Origin: Syntrophorhabdaceae bacterium
GTDB taxonomy: Bacteria; Desulfobacterota; Syntrophorhabdia; Syntrophorhabdales; Syntrophorhabdaceae
Assembly: GCA_035541755.1 (NCBI GenBank)
Contig: DATKMQ010000093.1
Location: 1 to 64,000 of the forward strand
Direction: 5' to 3'
Length of the DNA: 64,000 bases
Positions 6,338 through 16,107 of this stretch are shown here, in pieces; within the stretch, counting starts at the first letter, position 1; the number at the start of each line of letters is the position of its first letter. Position numbers and translations under genes: made by a program. The notes beneath the pieces are model-generated. The model was not told the DNA's origin, made no database searches, and was given only the letters and a program-made list of their open reading frames with translations.

Positions 6338-8464
6338 TCAGGCCTCCATCACAGGCAACTCGATGATGAATTTTGTCCCCCTCGGTACATTGTCCTCCAC
6401 GTTTATTTTCCCCTGATGTTCAAGGATGATTGCGTGGACAATGGCGAGGCCGAGGCCGGTACCCCCCTCGTCTTTTGTAAAATAGGGGTCGAATATCCTC
6501 TCTTTGTCCTCCGGGGCGATGCCCTTGCCCGTGTCGGTGAATTCGATGATGGCCGTTGACCTTTCCTTTTCGTATCTCGTGCGGATTCCGATAGCGCCCT
6601 GGTCCCCGTTCAAGGCCTTTACCGAGTTCGTGATAAGGTTGATCAAGGCTCTTTTGAGGCCGTCTCTGTCCATTCTGAAATGGGGTATGGGCTGTCTCTC
6701 CACGTGGAAGGCGATGTTTTGATAAAGGTTCTTGTAGAGGTCCACGGTCTCTTCCACAATGGCATTCAGATCTTCCAGGGTCTTGGCCTGCGAGATATGG
6801 GTGAGTTTGGTAAGCTCGTTGACAATCCCTTTTATGTCATCAACGGAACGTATGATCACGGAGGTTGCCTCGTCGAGCGCTTCCTTATCCTCCCCCTCGG
6901 AATGCGGGACGATCTTGCGTCGTATACGCTCGGCCGAGAGCAGGATAGGTGTGAGCGGGTTCTTGATCTCGTGCGTGAGCTTGCGGGCTACTTCCCTCCA
7001 CGTGGCAAGCTTCTCAGCCCTCACGATGTGCGTAATATCGTCAAAGGCGACGATGAACCCTTCGATCTTGTTTGACTCATCTTTAAGGGCCGTCAGCGAG
7101 GCCCTGATGTAGGTAATATCCTTTTTGATATTCAGGCGCAATTCCTTGGTGGTGCTCGTCTCGCCGGTTGTCTTCACCTCTCTCAAAAAGGACTTGGTGA
7201 GCATCCTGAAATCGCTGCCGAAGACCTCCCTCAAGGAGATCCCGTGCCAGCTCTCTTTCTCCGCACCGAGGATATGCTTGGCGGCCCTGTTTAAAAGCAC
7301 GATGTGGCCGGTTTTGTCCGTGGATATGATGCCCGTGGCCACATTGTCAAGGATGACCTCCATGTACCGTCTTCGCTCTTCGATCTCGTTCTTGGCGATT
7401 TGCAGCTCGCTCGCCATGCTGTTGAATGCCTTTACCAGGGTGCTGATTTCATCCTTGCCCCTGTCCTCGAGGTTGATGTCAAACTTGCCCCTCGCGATGA
7501 TAGCGGCCCCCTCCTTCATCTTCTCGATAGGCACCGTAATCTCGGCTGCCATTTTTATCCCCACCCATATGGAGAGAAAAATGGTGAGCATGGTAATAAG
7601 AAAGAGCGGCACGATGAAGCTATATTTCAGAACCTTCTTGATGACCCTTGATTCCTTGAATTCCTTGCTCGCAGCAGCGATTTCCTTGATCCTCTCCGTG
7701 CCCTGGACCTTCATGGCATCGCCGATAAAGAGGACGGCTTCAGGGGTCCCGTCCTCATCGAGAATCTGCCGGCCCATGATAATCATTTCACCATCGGACA
7801 CGGGGATAATTTCCCTCACCTCCTGATCGCGCATGACCGTTTTGACCTTGGCCAAAAGCTGTTTCTCAATACCGTCTACAGGGTTACTTTTTATGATGGC
7901 CTTGGTGGTCAGGTCATAGACCGAGAAGTACTCGAGAAAATATATCTTTTCGTTCTTTGCCATGAAATTCTTGAGCGCGCGTTCATTGTCGAGTAGTCCC
8001 CTTTTCGTGATCTCGCTGGTGAGCAGCGTGGCGATCTTGCCATAGCGATCAAAAATGTCCTCGTAGTGATACTGTGAGAGGGTAAGCGCGTTCTCCAGGG
8101 TATCCTCAATCTTCTGACCGAACCATCGATCCATATTCACGTAGAAGAACCCTGTGGCCAGAATAAACAAGGTGAAGGAAGGCACAATAGAGATAAAAAG
8201 CAGGGTTGACGTAAGCCTCTTTTTCAAGCTCGATCCCCATATGCCCCTCTTCTTTTCGATGTAAGACTTGAGAAAAATGCGGGTGATAAGAAAAAAGAGA
8301 AACAGGATGAGCAAAAGGTTGATGTTGAGGACCACCACGAGGAACTTGTTCTCGCGCACAGGCAGAAATCTCGCGAAATTCGGGAGCGTCACCTCCAGAA
8401 ACACAAGGAGACCGAAAACCACGAGAGTGATCGCTGAAAAAGTAATTTCCTTCTTATATTTCAT
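6338..8464 (-). CDS. NtrY-like membrane sensor histidine kinase
   Basis: The 708-aa protein has three N-terminal membrane segments (about residues 7-26, 41-63, 86-109), an extracytoplasmic region, a fourth segment near 285-305, a HAMP domain, a PAS domain (about 365-475), a phosphoacceptor box LTHEIKNPL (His near 500) and an ATPase domain with NLITNSVKAL, DTGKGIAPED and GGTGLGLAI. This layout is that of NtrY, which phosphorylates an NtrX-type regulator. No response regulator gene is adjacent, so the partner is elsewhere or the kinase is an orphan. The signal is unknown. Confidence 0.88.
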   Translation of the reverse strand: MKYKKEITFSAITLVVFGLLVFLEVTLPNFARFLPVRENKFLVVVLNINLLLILFLFFLITRIFLKSYIEKKRGIWGSSLKKRLTSTLLFISIVPSFTLFILATGFFYVNMDRWFGQKIEDTLENALTLSQYHYEDIFDRYGKIATLLTSEITKRGLLDNERALKNFMAKNEKIYFLEYFSVYDLTTKAIIKSNPVDGIEKQLLAKVKTVMRDQEVREIIPVSDGEMIIMGRQILDEDGTPEAVLFIGDAMKVQGTERIKEIAAASKEFKESRVIKKVLKYSFIVPLFLITMLTIFLSIWVGIKMAAEITVPIEKMKEGAAIIARGKFDINLEDRGKDEISTLVKAFNSMASELQIAKNEIEERRRYMEVILDNVATGIISTDKTGHIVLLNRAAKHILGAEKESWHGISLREVFGSDFRMLTKSFLREVKTTGETSTTKELRLNIKKDITYIRASLTALKDESNKIEGFIVAFDDITHIVRAEKLATWREVARKLTHEIKNPLTPILLSAERIRRKIVPHSEGEDKEALDEATSVIIRSVDDIKGIVNELTKLTHISQAKTLEDLNAIVEETVDLYKNLYQNIAFHVERQPIPHFRMDRDGLKRALINLITNSVKALNGDQGAIGIRTRYEKERSTAIIEFTDTGKGIAPEDKERIFDPYFTKDEGGTGLGLAIVHAIILEHQGKINVEDNVPRGTKFIIELPVMEA

Positions 8465-8499
8465 GGCGTCCGTTGATGGGTCTAACGTCTAATTATACC

Positions 8500-9207
8500 T
8501 TATCCGTTGAGAGAAACAAAGTTTATCTGGCGGGTAGTTCGCTCTCCCCTCCTGTAGGAAGCGAACATGTCATCGGCGCAAAAGGTACAGAATCCCGTGT
8601 CGTATATACGGTCAACGCCTAACCTTAAGAGGAGCTCCCGGTTGGCCCGGGCGAGATCAAGGTACCAAGAGCCGTCTTTTTTCTTGAAGACGGCATCGCT
8701 GAAGCCCTGCTCCCGGTAGGTGCCGTATACCTCCTCGCCCACTTCATAACAACAGGAGCGAATGCAAGGACCGAAAAGAGCGCTGATGCTGTCCGTGTGC
8801 GCCCCCAGCTTTGCCATTTTCTCCACGGCCTTTGCCGCGATCTTTGTTGCCGTGCCGCGCCATCCCGCGTGGACAATGGCCGCCATGGGGTAGTCAGGTT
8901 CTATAAGGATTATGGCAAGACAATCGGCCGTCTTGATAATGCCCGCTACGCCACGCTCAACAAGGATCAGGCCGTCGCCCTTTAGCGGCCTTTCGCCCTT
9001 CTCTATCACGTGCACGGCATCGCCATGTTCCTGATCCATGATCACCGCGTCTTTCATTCCAAAGTGCTTAAGGAATTGATTGTCCGGCTCCGAAAAAAGC
9101 TTAGGCACGGGAGAGCGCCGCGTGAAAAACCCGTGCGTTACACCGCGTTCCTGAAGTTCGGGCAGATAGTAATAGCTCCAATCGTTTATCTGTTTGCGTG
9201 CAAACAC
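8500..9207 (-). CDS. pgeF: Laccase-domain protein of the YfiH/PgeF family
   Basis: The 235-aa protein shows the family motifs VTHGFFTRR, QEHGDAVH, KTADCLAIIL, VHAGWRGTATKIA, GPCIRSCCYEV and CTFCADDMFASYRRG. The His-Cys-His set (HGD, TADC, HAGW) is the zinc site. Family members act as purine nucleoside phosphorylases/adenosine deaminases or remove wrongly incorporated residues from peptidoglycan precursors. The gene usually follows rluD, and here it lies one base after it. It is cytosolic and of normal length. Confidence 0.92.
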   Translation of the reverse strand: MFARKQINDWSYYYLPELQERGVTHGFFTRRSPVPKLFSEPDNQFLKHFGMKDAVIMDQEHGDAVHVIEKGERPLKGDGLILVERGVAGIIKTADCLAIILIEPDYPMAAIVHAGWRGTATKIAAKAVEKMAKLGAHTDSISALFGPCIRSCCYEVGEEVYGTYREQGFSDAVFKKKDGSWYLDLARANRELLLRLGVDRIYDTGFCTFCADDMFASYRRGERTTRQINFVSLNG

Positions 9208-9208
9208 T

Positions 9209-10246
9209 CTACGTCCTACCTCGCCCTTGCATGAACTCTTCCATGTCGTAAGGCACCGATGCCTCGACCTTTACCGATACGTGCGTGACGGGGTGGGCGA
9301 ACTCAATCCGGTACGCATGGAGCAGTGGCCTTGACGCCCAGGCTTTCGCCTTCTTTCCGTACATCTCATCACCGACCACGGGGTGCCCTTCATGCGCGAG
9401 ATGCACCCTGATCTGATGGGTCCTGCCGGTTTTGGGGCATGCCTCGACGTAGCTGCATCCGGCAAGTCTCTCAAGCACCCTGAAGGAGGTCTCGGCGCTC
9501 CTGCCGCCTCTCGCGAGCACGGCCATCTTCTTGCGCTCCACGGGGTGGCGCCCTATATTCCCCCGCACAATCCATTCCTCCCTTTTGGGATGTCCCTCGA
9601 TGATCGCCCGATACGTCTTTTTCACGTCCCGTTCTTTAAAAAGAGCCGAAAGTAATTCCTGCGTTCGCATGTCCTTGGCGACCAGAATCACACCGGTTGT
9701 ACCTTTGTCCAGCCTGTGTACAATGCCGGGACGAACATTTATAGGACCCGTTTGGGGAGCGGGGGGCGCTAAGTGCCCGACTGCAGAACCAGGCCCGCCC
9801 TGGTAAACGATTTGTCCCAACTGACCCTGGCGCACACTTCCTGCCCCCACAACGTTCATGGATGGCCCCTCGCCATTTTCGTGCGAGGTATACCCCAGGT
9901 ATGAGAGGACTGCGTTGACGAGCGTTCCCGACGCATGACCCAGGGAAGGATGCACAGGCATCTGCGCCGGTTTGTCGATGGCGAGCAGATATTCATCTTC
10001 GTAGAGGATATCGAGCGGGATCGCCTCCGGGGCAAGGCTTAAGGGTTCTTCCTCGGGGATTTCGCCTTCTATTTCCATGTGCGGCTTGATTTTCAAAGAA
10101 GACTTGACCACGCTGCCTCCCACGCGCACGTGGCCCTGGTCGATCATTTCCTTAACTTTTGTCCGGGTAAGGGAAAGTTTTTCCGAGAGGAAGACGTCGA
10201 GCCTCACGCCTGACCGGTCGGAAACGATGTGGAAGCTATCGGGCAT
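9209..10246 (-). CDS. rluD: 23S rRNA pseudouridine synthase, RluD type, with an insertion
   Basis: An S4 RNA-binding domain (residues 10-60) precedes an RluA-type catalytic domain with the motif GIVHRLDKGTTG (catalytic Asp about 180) and GRTHQIRVHLAHEGHPVVGD. The enzyme isomerises uridines in 23S rRNA. Unusually, about 60 residues separate LVNAVL from GIVHRLD, where E. coli RluD has roughly 16. The extra segment (about residues 125-170) is rich in Gly, Gln and Pro and has no motif. The stop is 1 base from pgeF, and the start overlaps selA by 11 bases. Confidence 0.93.
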   Translation of the reverse strand: MPDSFHIVSDRSGVRLDVFLSEKLSLTRTKVKEMIDQGHVRVGGSVVKSSLKIKPHMEIEGEIPEEEPLSLAPEAIPLDILYEDEYLLAIDKPAQMPVHPSLGHASGTLVNAVLSYLGYTSHENGEGPSMNVVGAGSVRQGQLGQIVYQGGPGSAVGHLAPPAPQTGPINVRPGIVHRLDKGTTGVILVAKDMRTQELLSALFKERDVKKTYRAIIEGHPKREEWIVRGNIGRHPVERKKMAVLARGGRSAETSFRVLERLAGCSYVEACPKTGRTHQIRVHLAHEGHPVVGDEMYGKKAKAWASRPLLHAYRIEFAHPVTHVSVKVEASVPYDMEEFMQGRGRT

Positions 10247-11633
10247 CTCTGGCTACGGCTTGAATACCTTTTATGAGCAGGGTTTCGTCCTCTTTGAGGA
10301 TGGTCCTCATATCGAGGATGAGCGTCTCTTTTTCGATCCTTCCGATAATGGGAACGTCCAGGCTTCTCAATCGCCTCTCCAAATCGGCAGCGGTCATAGC
10401 GCGCAATTTAAGCGATATCCCTGAGGAGGGTATGATCACATCAGGGAAGCTCCCTCCCCCCACTTCGGAGCGGACTTCCACGGCGGAGATGTCTATATTG
10501 TCGCATCTCTTTTTCAGCTCGCCCGCCAGGCGTCTCGCCCGTCTTTTGAGCACGCTCGGGTCTTCCTCAATCATCTTAAGGGTGGGTATCTGTTCTTTGG
10601 CCGTCTTCATATCGAGGTAAAGGAGAAGGGTGCTTTCAAGCCCTGCGAGGGTAAACTTATCGGGCCGGAATGCCCTGGTCATGGGGTTTTTCTTCATGCT
10701 GTCAACACATGTTTTTTCGCCCACGATAATGCCCGCCTGGGTGCCGCCCAAAAGTTTATCCCCGCTGAAGGAGACAACATCAAACCCTTTCGCGACCTCC
10801 CGGATGATGAGCGGTTCGTCGAGAACGCCAGGCACTTTCACGTTATGCAGCAAACCGCTCCCCGCGTCATAAAATACGGGAATGTTATATTTCTTTCCTA
10901 AAGCCGTCAGTTCCTCGGAGCTCGCCTCATGCGCAAAGCCGCGGATGCGGTAATTACTCGTGTGCGCCTTCATGATGACGCCTGTATTTTCGTTTATTGC
11001 CCGCTCGTAATCGGCAATGTATGTCCTGTTCGTGGTGCCCACTTCCTTCAGGATCACGCCGCTTTTCCTCATCACATCGGGTATCCTGAAGGAACCGCCG
11101 ATCTCAATGAGTTCTCCTCTGGAAATAAGAACCTCTTTGCCTTCCGCAAGGGTATTGAGGACTAAGAATACCGCTGCCGCGTTGTTATTCACCACAAGGG
11201 CGGCCTCGCCCCCACAGAGCCTTTTGAGAATTGCAACGCAGTGCTCGTAGCGATCACCACGCTCGCCGGTTCTCGTATCATATTCGAGGTTCGAGTAATG
11301 CGACGCCGTCTCTACAATGGCGTCAATGGCCTTCTTTGCGAGAACAGAGCGCCCGAGGTTTGTGTGGATGATAATCCCGGTTCCGTTGATCACGCGCTTG
11401 AGTCCGGCGGTGGTGAGTATAACGGTCCTCTTTCGCGTCTCTTCAATGATCACGTCGGTTTTTGGTATTAAATGTGCCTTTCCGTCGCGGATCTCGCCCC
11501 TCAGTTCATCGAGATACTCCCGTAGGGCGTTTTTCGCCACCTCTTCAGGGTGGTTTCGCACAAGTATCGCCCAGTTCTTGTTCGCCAGGATTTCGTCGAC
11601 CTTGGGTATCTTTCTCAACAGTTCTTTTGACAT
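10236..11633 (-). CDS. selA: L-seryl-tRNA(Sec) selenium transferase
   Basis: This PLP enzyme converts Ser-tRNA(Sec) to Sec-tRNA(Sec). The N-terminus LLRKIPKVDEILANK and the PLP-lysine segment VVSFSGDKLLGGTQAGIIVG are characteristic, as are GTGIIIHTNLGRS and YDAGSGLLH. I chose the ATG at 11631-11633 (465 aa), which matches the family N-terminus. A GTG 33 bases upstream is possible. Its presence implies the organism makes selenoproteins. selB, selC and selD are not in this window. Confidence 0.95.
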   Translation of the reverse strand: MSKELLRKIPKVDEILANKNWAILVRNHPEEVAKNALREYLDELRGEIRDGKAHLIPKTDVIIEETRKRTVILTTAGLKRVINGTGIIIHTNLGRSVLAKKAIDAIVETASHYSNLEYDTRTGERGDRYEHCVAILKRLCGGEAALVVNNNAAAVFLVLNTLAEGKEVLISRGELIEIGGSFRIPDVMRKSGVILKEVGTTNRTYIADYERAINENTGVIMKAHTSNYRIRGFAHEASSEELTALGKKYNIPVFYDAGSGLLHNVKVPGVLDEPLIIREVAKGFDVVSFSGDKLLGGTQAGIIVGEKTCVDSMKKNPMTRAFRPDKFTLAGLESTLLLYLDMKTAKEQIPTLKMIEEDPSVLKRRARRLAGELKKRCDNIDISAVEVRSEVGGGSFPDVIIPSSGISLKLRAMTAADLERRLRSLDVPIIGRIEKETLILDMRTILKEDETLLIKGIQAVARDAR

Positions 11634-11771
11634 GCCGTACAACCCCCGGAGTTTAATTTGTACCACACAACATGCCCTTTATCAACCGCAGACCATTCCT
11701 GTTGAATAATCGGCCTATCTATGCAAAGATTGTATTCCACAGAGAAAATTAACTCAAGGGGTATAGATGAT

Positions 11772-12206
11772 ATGAATAAAGTAGAACGCGCTCGTCTCAC
11801 ATTCGACAGCGGCTTTAATTGCGCCCAGTCGGTGCTCCACGCGTTTTGCCATGAATTCGGGCTCGATGAGGCACAGGCGTTCAAGATTGCCTGCGCCTTC
11901 GGGGGCGGCATGGACAAGATGGCAAAGACATGCGGGGCCGTGACGGGCTCTTTCATGGTCATAAGCCTTAAATACGGCAAAACGCGAAGCGACGACAAAC
12001 AGGCCAAAGAAACGACAAACAGCTTCGTAAAAAGGTTTGCCGACCTCTTCGTGAGCGAGCACGGCTCTATCGAGTGCCGGGAACTTCTCGGCTGCGACAT
12101 CAGCACGTCTCAAGGGTTCTCTTTTGCTCAACAAAAAGGTCTCTTCAAAACCTCCTGTCCTAACTATGTGGAGAGCGCGGTGAAGATACTCGAAAAACTA
12201 TTATGA
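11772..12206 (+). CDS. C_GCAxxG_C_C family redox protein
   Basis: The 144-aa protein carries the pattern that names the family: FNCAQSVLHAF, CAFGGGMDKMAKTCGAVTGS, then CRELLGCD and TSCPNYV. Such proteins are common in anaerobes. Their conserved cysteines suggest metal or Fe-S binding, and the function is not established. I prefer the ATG at 11772, where AAGGGG lies upstream and the core begins right after. It and the following gene form a two-gene plus-strand unit inside a long minus-strand block. Confidence 0.8.
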   Translation: MNKVERARLTFDSGFNCAQSVLHAFCHEFGLDEAQAFKIACAFGGGMDKMAKTCGAVTGSFMVISLKYGKTRSDDKQAKETTNSFVKRFADLFVSEHGSIECRELLGCDISTSQGFSFAQQKGLFKTSCPNYVESAVKILEKLL

Positions 12207-12216
12207 GGTGCGCGGT

Positions 12217-12666
12217 ATGGAATACGATGGCGTACTCAAGCTTCTCGCCCCCTGTGGCCTCAACTGCAGCAAGTGTATGGCATTTGCGGACGGCGATATC
12301 AAGAAACATGCGGAAAAACTCAAAGAACTTCTTGGCTCCTTTGATGTGTACGCGGAACGCTTCTCGGGCTTTTCGCCCGTTTTCAATAATTATCCACAAT
12401 TCAAGGAGCTGCTTGAGCATTTTGCCCAAGCCGGCTGCCGGAGCTGTCGTACGGGTGCTTGCGGATTCTATTCCAATTGCGGTGTGGCTGCCTGCTTCCG
12501 TGATAAGGGTGTTGATTTCTGTTTTCAGTGCGGTGAATTTCCCTGCGACAGGACAAACTTCGATACCCATCTCAGAGAACGCTGGATTAATATGAATACC
12601 CGCATGAAAGAAATCGGCGTCGAAAAATATTACGAAGAGATAAAAGACAAGGCGCGATACAGCTAA
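12217..12666 (+). CDS. DUF3795 cysteine-rich protein
   Basis: The sequence has the DUF3795 layout: LLAPCGLNCSKCMAFADGDI at the N-terminus, then CRSCRTGACGFYSNCGVAACF and CFQCGEFPC. About a dozen cysteines, mostly paired, indicate zinc or Fe-S binding. The function of the family is unknown. The ATG at 12217 has GAGG eight bases upstream and is preferred over the GTG at 12208. The start is 10 bases after the preceding C_GCAxxG protein, so the two are likely co-transcribed. Confidence 0.78.
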   Translation: MEYDGVLKLLAPCGLNCSKCMAFADGDIKKHAEKLKELLGSFDVYAERFSGFSPVFNNYPQFKELLEHFAQAGCRSCRTGACGFYSNCGVAACFRDKGVDFCFQCGEFPCDRTNFDTHLRERWINMNTRMKEIGVEKYYEEIKDKARYS

Positions 12667-12685
12667 CGCGTGAATCGCACCGTGC

Positions 12686-13201
12686 TTATAGTTTGTCGAT
12701 GGTCTTTACGACCTTGCGAAGTTTCTTGGGGAGCTTGCGCGGGTTTCCTTTTTTCTTTCCCTGATACGACGCTTCATATTCGTCCTCGTCCTTGGCTTGA
12801 CCAGGCGACACTACAGTCTGTGCCATCATCTCGGAAAGTTTCACCGGCGTCAGAAACGGGATGCCTTTCGCCTTCGCCTCGTCGATAATTGCACGATCCG
12901 AGGTGACAACCACCATGCCCGAGCGCTTCTGCCTTATCCACCCGATGATCACATCATCGGCCGTCTCATTCTGACCCGAATAGATGACATCAACCCCCCG
13001 GTAACTTTCCCTCTGTCGCGACAGGGAAAAGCTCTTGTACGCGTCGAAAACTACGGTGATGTGCGCGCCCCTTTCCTTCTTGTATCGGGAAAGTTTTTCA
13101 AGCAATCCGCGACGGAGCGTCTCGAGGCTCGAGTCCCCGTGCACGCCGCCCGCGGCTCTTCTGTTGATGAAGTTATATCCGTCGATCACGAGATGGGTCA
13201 C
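12686..13201 (-). CDS. NYN-domain ribonuclease, YacP/Rae1-like
   Basis: The 171-aa protein begins MTHLVIDGYNFINRR and shows acidic motifs DAYKSFS, NETADDVIIGWI and VVTSDRAIIDEAKA, the PIN-like NYN active site. In Bacillus, YacP (Rae1) cleaves mRNA in the ribosomal A site. The C-terminus is basic (GKKKGNPRKLPKKLRKVV) and may bind RNA. It lies downstream of nusB on the same strand with about 140 bases between. It converges with the DUF3795 gene. Confidence 0.8.
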   Translation of the reverse strand: MTHLVIDGYNFINRRAAGGVHGDSSLETLRRGLLEKLSRYKKERGAHITVVFDAYKSFSLSRQRESYRGVDVIYSGQNETADDVIIGWIRQKRSGMVVVTSDRAIIDEAKAKGIPFLTPVKLSEMMAQTVVSPGQAKDEDEYEASYQGKKKGNPRKLPKKLRKVVKTIDKL

Positions 13202-13344
13202 AAAGAACTCCGCGCTTATCCGTTAAGGCCAATCATACTGAGGCACACCTCATACGCTTGCCGACTTGATTTGCAGGGCCGTTTAAGTCAGTCAAGCTCG
13301 CGTATGCGCCTGAAACATGCGCCATACAATCGCAACCGGTTCTT

Positions 13345-13779
13345 TTATCCGTCTTGACCGCCGGCCTTTTTTTCCATCTTGTAAAAATCTTTCAAAACCC
13401 GGTCGAGAACACCGTTTATGAATTCACGGGAATCCTCGCTGCCGTATTTCTTGCCGATCTCGATCGCTTCATCGATGGCCACTTTAGGAGGAACGTCCTC
13501 GGAGAAAAGCATCTCATATATGCCGAGCCGTAGGATGTTGATGTCCACATACGTAATCCGGTCAAGTCTCCAGTGGTCGCAGGCGCTTTTGATGTGGCTG
13601 TCGATGAGATCTTTTTCCCGCTCTATCCCGGCGAGGAGTTTTTTTGAATAGTCTATGACATCCTGCTGGTAGGGGAATAATTCGCAATATTTTGCCAGTG
13701 CACGTTCAGCGTCTTGGCTGTTCGTTTCTATCTGGTAGAGTATCCTCAGTGCTAATTCTCTCGCTTTCCTTCGCCGCAC
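13345..13779 (-). CDS. nusB: Transcription antitermination factor NusB
   Basis: The 144-aa all-helical protein begins [19 protein letters not shown] and contains [18 protein letters not shown] and [20 protein letters not shown], both diagnostic of NusB. It binds boxA RNA with NusE (S10) and promotes rRNA antitermination. It overlaps ribH by 28 bases, the common ribH-nusB arrangement, so the two are translated from one transcript. Confidence 0.95.
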   Translation of the reverse strand: MRRRKARELALRILYQIETNSQDAERALAKYCELFPYQQDVIDYSKKLLAGIEREKDLIDSHIKSACDHWRLDRITYVDINILRLGIYEMLFSEDVPPKVAIDEAIEIGKKYGSEDSREFINGVLDRVLKDFYKMEKKAGGQDG

Positions 13780-14240
13780 AAACTATTTTCCTTTATGAGG
13801 TTCACCATTTCCACGGCAGAGATGGCCGCGTCGAAACCTTTGTTGCCCGATTTGGTCCCCGCCCGCTCTATAGCCTGTTCAATATTGTCGCTCGTTATGA
13901 TTCCGAAAGAGATGGGCTTCTCGACCTCGAGGGACGCCTGGGCGATGCCCTTGGATACCTCCGAGGCAACGTAGTGGAAATGGGGTGTGGCGCCTTTAAT
14001 CACCGTGCCGAGACAGATGATGGCGTCGATCTCTTTTTTCTTGGCCAAAAGTTTCGCCACAAGGGGTATCTCGAAGGCGCCTGGTACTTTATACACTGCA
14101 ATCTGTTTTTCGTCGGCCCCATGTCTTTTCAAGGCATCAAGGGCACCTTCAAGAAGTCTGTCGGTGATGAAGCTGTTGAACCTGCTTACCACGATTCCAA
14201 ACCTGAAACCCTTTGCATTGAGCTTGCCCTCTCGTATCAT
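13752..14240 (-). CDS. ribH: 6,7-dimethyl-8-ribityllumazine synthase
   Basis: The 162-aa protein has the family motifs [48 protein letters not shown] and [11 protein letters not shown]. It condenses ArP (5-amino-6-ribitylaminouracil) with 3,4-dihydroxybutanone phosphate in riboflavin synthesis and assembles into a 60-mer or pentamers. It lies between ribBA and nusB in the riboflavin gene set. Confidence 0.97.
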   Translation of the reverse strand: MIREGKLNAKGFRFGIVVSRFNSFITDRLLEGALDALKRHGADEKQIAVYKVPGAFEIPLVAKLLAKKKEIDAIICLGTVIKGATPHFHYVASEVSKGIAQASLEVEKPISFGIITSDNIEQAIERAGTKSGNKGFDAAISAVEMVNLIKENSLCGEGKREN

Positions 14241-14249
14241 ATTCGCTCC

Positions 14250-15455
14250 TTATATATTATTGAGAATATGGCCAAGTTTTTCCTGTTTGGTCCTGAGGTA
14301 GGCGACGTTATCTTTTGTCGGCTCCATTTCGATGGGCACCCTTTCGGTCACCGTAATGCCATATCCTTCAAGACCTTTTATCTTTTTCGGATTATTCGTA
14401 AGCAGCCTCATCTTTTTCAGGCCGATATCGGCAAGTATCTGCGCGCCGATGCCGTAGTCACGAAGGTCCGGCGAGAACCCGAGCGCCAGGTTCGCCTCCA
14501 CCGTATCGTGGCCGTGGTCCTGGAGGCAGTACGCCTTGAGCTTATTGAGAAGCCCTATGCCACGTCCCTCCTGCCTCATGTAGAGAAAAACGCCCTTCTT
14601 CTCCCGTTCGATCATCTTCATGGCCGTGTGGAGCTGTTCGCCGCAGTCGCACCGCATGGAGCTCAAAACGTCCCCGGTAAAACACTCTGAATGGACGCGC
14701 ACCAGCACCTCATCGTCGGGTGTGATATCCCCCTTGACGAGCGCCATATGCATTTCTTTGTCCACATCGTTTTCGTATCCGATAAGGGTAAACTCGCCGC
14801 CGTAACGCGTGGGAATCCTGGTTTCCACCACCCGTCTCACGAGCTTTTCGTTCTTCATCTTGTACTTGATCAGGTCTGCGATGGTCACGATCTTGAGGCC
14901 ATGCTTCTCAGCGAACACCTCCAAATCGGGAAGTCGCGCCATGGTTCCATCTTCGTTCATGATCTCGCAGATTACCCCGGCGGATTTAAGCCCGGCCAGG
15001 CGTGCAAGATCGACCGACGCCTCGGTGTGGCCCACGCGAAAAAGAACCCCTCCCTTTCTCGCCATGAGAGGAAAGATGTGGCCCGGCCGTGAGATATCTT
15101 CTGCTGTAGACCCTTCATCGATGGCCACCTCTATTGTCCGTGCCCTGTCGGGCGCTGAAATACCGGTAGTCACACCGTGCTTCGCTTCGATGGAGACGGT
15201 GAATGCCGTATTGTATGGCGAGGTATTATCTTCCACCATAAGGGGAAGATCGAGTTGCCGGACCCGCTCTTCGGTGAGCGACAAGCAGATAAGGCCGCAG
15301 GCGTAGCGTGCCATGAAAGTAATCACCTGGGCGGTCGCTTTCTCCGCTGCGATCATCACGTCGCCTTCATTTTCTCTGTCCTCGTCATCGATAATGATGA
15401 CCATTTTGCCTTCCCGGATATCGTGAAGCACATCCTCGATACTCGAAATCGCCAT
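14250..15455 (-). CDS. ribBA: Bifunctional DHBP synthase / GTP cyclohydrolase II
   Basis: Residues 1-200 are the RibB domain, with [16 protein letters not shown] and [16 protein letters not shown]. Residues 205-401 are RibA, with [20 protein letters not shown] (zinc cysteines) and [13 protein letters not shown]. The fused enzyme supplies both the four-carbon unit and the pyrimidine branch of riboflavin. Both active sites look complete. It is placed between ribE and ribH with a five-base gap to ribE. Confidence 0.97.
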   Translation of the reverse strand: MAISSIEDVLHDIREGKMVIIIDDEDRENEGDVMIAAEKATAQVITFMARYACGLICLSLTEERVRQLDLPLMVEDNTSPYNTAFTVSIEAKHGVTTGISAPDRARTIEVAIDEGSTAEDISRPGHIFPLMARKGGVLFRVGHTEASVDLARLAGLKSAGVICEIMNEDGTMARLPDLEVFAEKHGLKIVTIADLIKYKMKNEKLVRRVVETRIPTRYGGEFTLIGYENDVDKEMHMALVKGDITPDDEVLVRVHSECFTGDVLSSMRCDCGEQLHTAMKMIEREKKGVFLYMRQEGRGIGLLNKLKAYCLQDHGHDTVEANLALGFSPDLRDYGIGAQILADIGLKKMRLLTNNPKKIKGLEGYGITVTERVPIEMEPTKDNVAYLRTKQEKLGHILNNI

Positions 15456-15459
15456 CTTT

Positions 15460-16107
15460 CTATTCTCCTTGTATAAATCCGTGTCGGTAGAGAAAATCCC
15501 TATCGATACCTTTGTCTTTGTCCTTCATCAGAAAACTCTCCACGTATTTGCCGATAATATCCGTTTCAATATTGACTACATCCCGCAGGTTCTTTTCGCC
15601 TATTGTCGTTCGAGAAATCGTGTACGGAATTATGTTAACTGTAAATGTATTATCACGTTGTTCGTTGACTGTCAAGCTTATTCCGTCAATGGCCACAGAG
15701 CCCTTTTTCACGATATAACGGGCGAGCCCGCTTGCGAGATCGATGACAAGTCGCGTCGAATCGCCCGATCCCCCGAGCTCGAGGATCGTGCCTGTCCCGT
15801 CCACATGCCCCGTCACGAGGTGACCGCCGAAACGGCTCTCCGCGCTCATGGCCCGCTCAAGGTTCACCCGCTCGCCGACCCTTTTCTCTTTCAGCGTCGT
15901 CAACGTGAGGGTCTCAAGGGAAGCGTCGGCCGAGAAGATACCGCTACCCGTCTTTACGACCGTGAGACAGACGCCATCTACCGCTATGCTATCGCCTTCC
16001 CGGATTGTTGCCGCCTGAAGGGCCGTCTTGACGGTGAGTTGGGACCGGCCGCTCATCCTGTGGATATTGGAAATGACGCCTATATCTTCAATGATTCCTG
16101 TGAACAT
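15460..16107 (-). CDS. ribE: Riboflavin synthase alpha chain
   Basis: The 215-aa protein begins [12 protein letters not shown] and has two tandem lumazine-binding domains with [13 protein letters not shown] and [13 protein letters not shown] plus [11 protein letters not shown]. It dismutates two lumazines to riboflavin. The start overlaps ribD by 20 bases, evidence for coupled translation. Length is normal. Confidence 0.96.
   Translation of the reverse strand: MFTGIIEDIGVISNIHRMSGRSQLTVKTALQAATIREGDSIAVDGVCLTVVKTGSGIFSADASLETLTLTTLKEKRVGERVNLERAMSAESRFGGHLVTGHVDGTGTILELGGSGDSTRLVIDLASGLARYIVKKGSVAIDGISLTVNEQRDNTFTVNIIPYTISRTTIGEKNLRDVVNIETDIIGKYVESFLMKDKDKGIDRDFLYRHGFIQGE

Noticed and set aside
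13692-14690. Long plus-strand open frame of 332 codons
   Set aside because: It is antisense to ribH/ribBA, which are certain, and has no ribosome binding site or motif.
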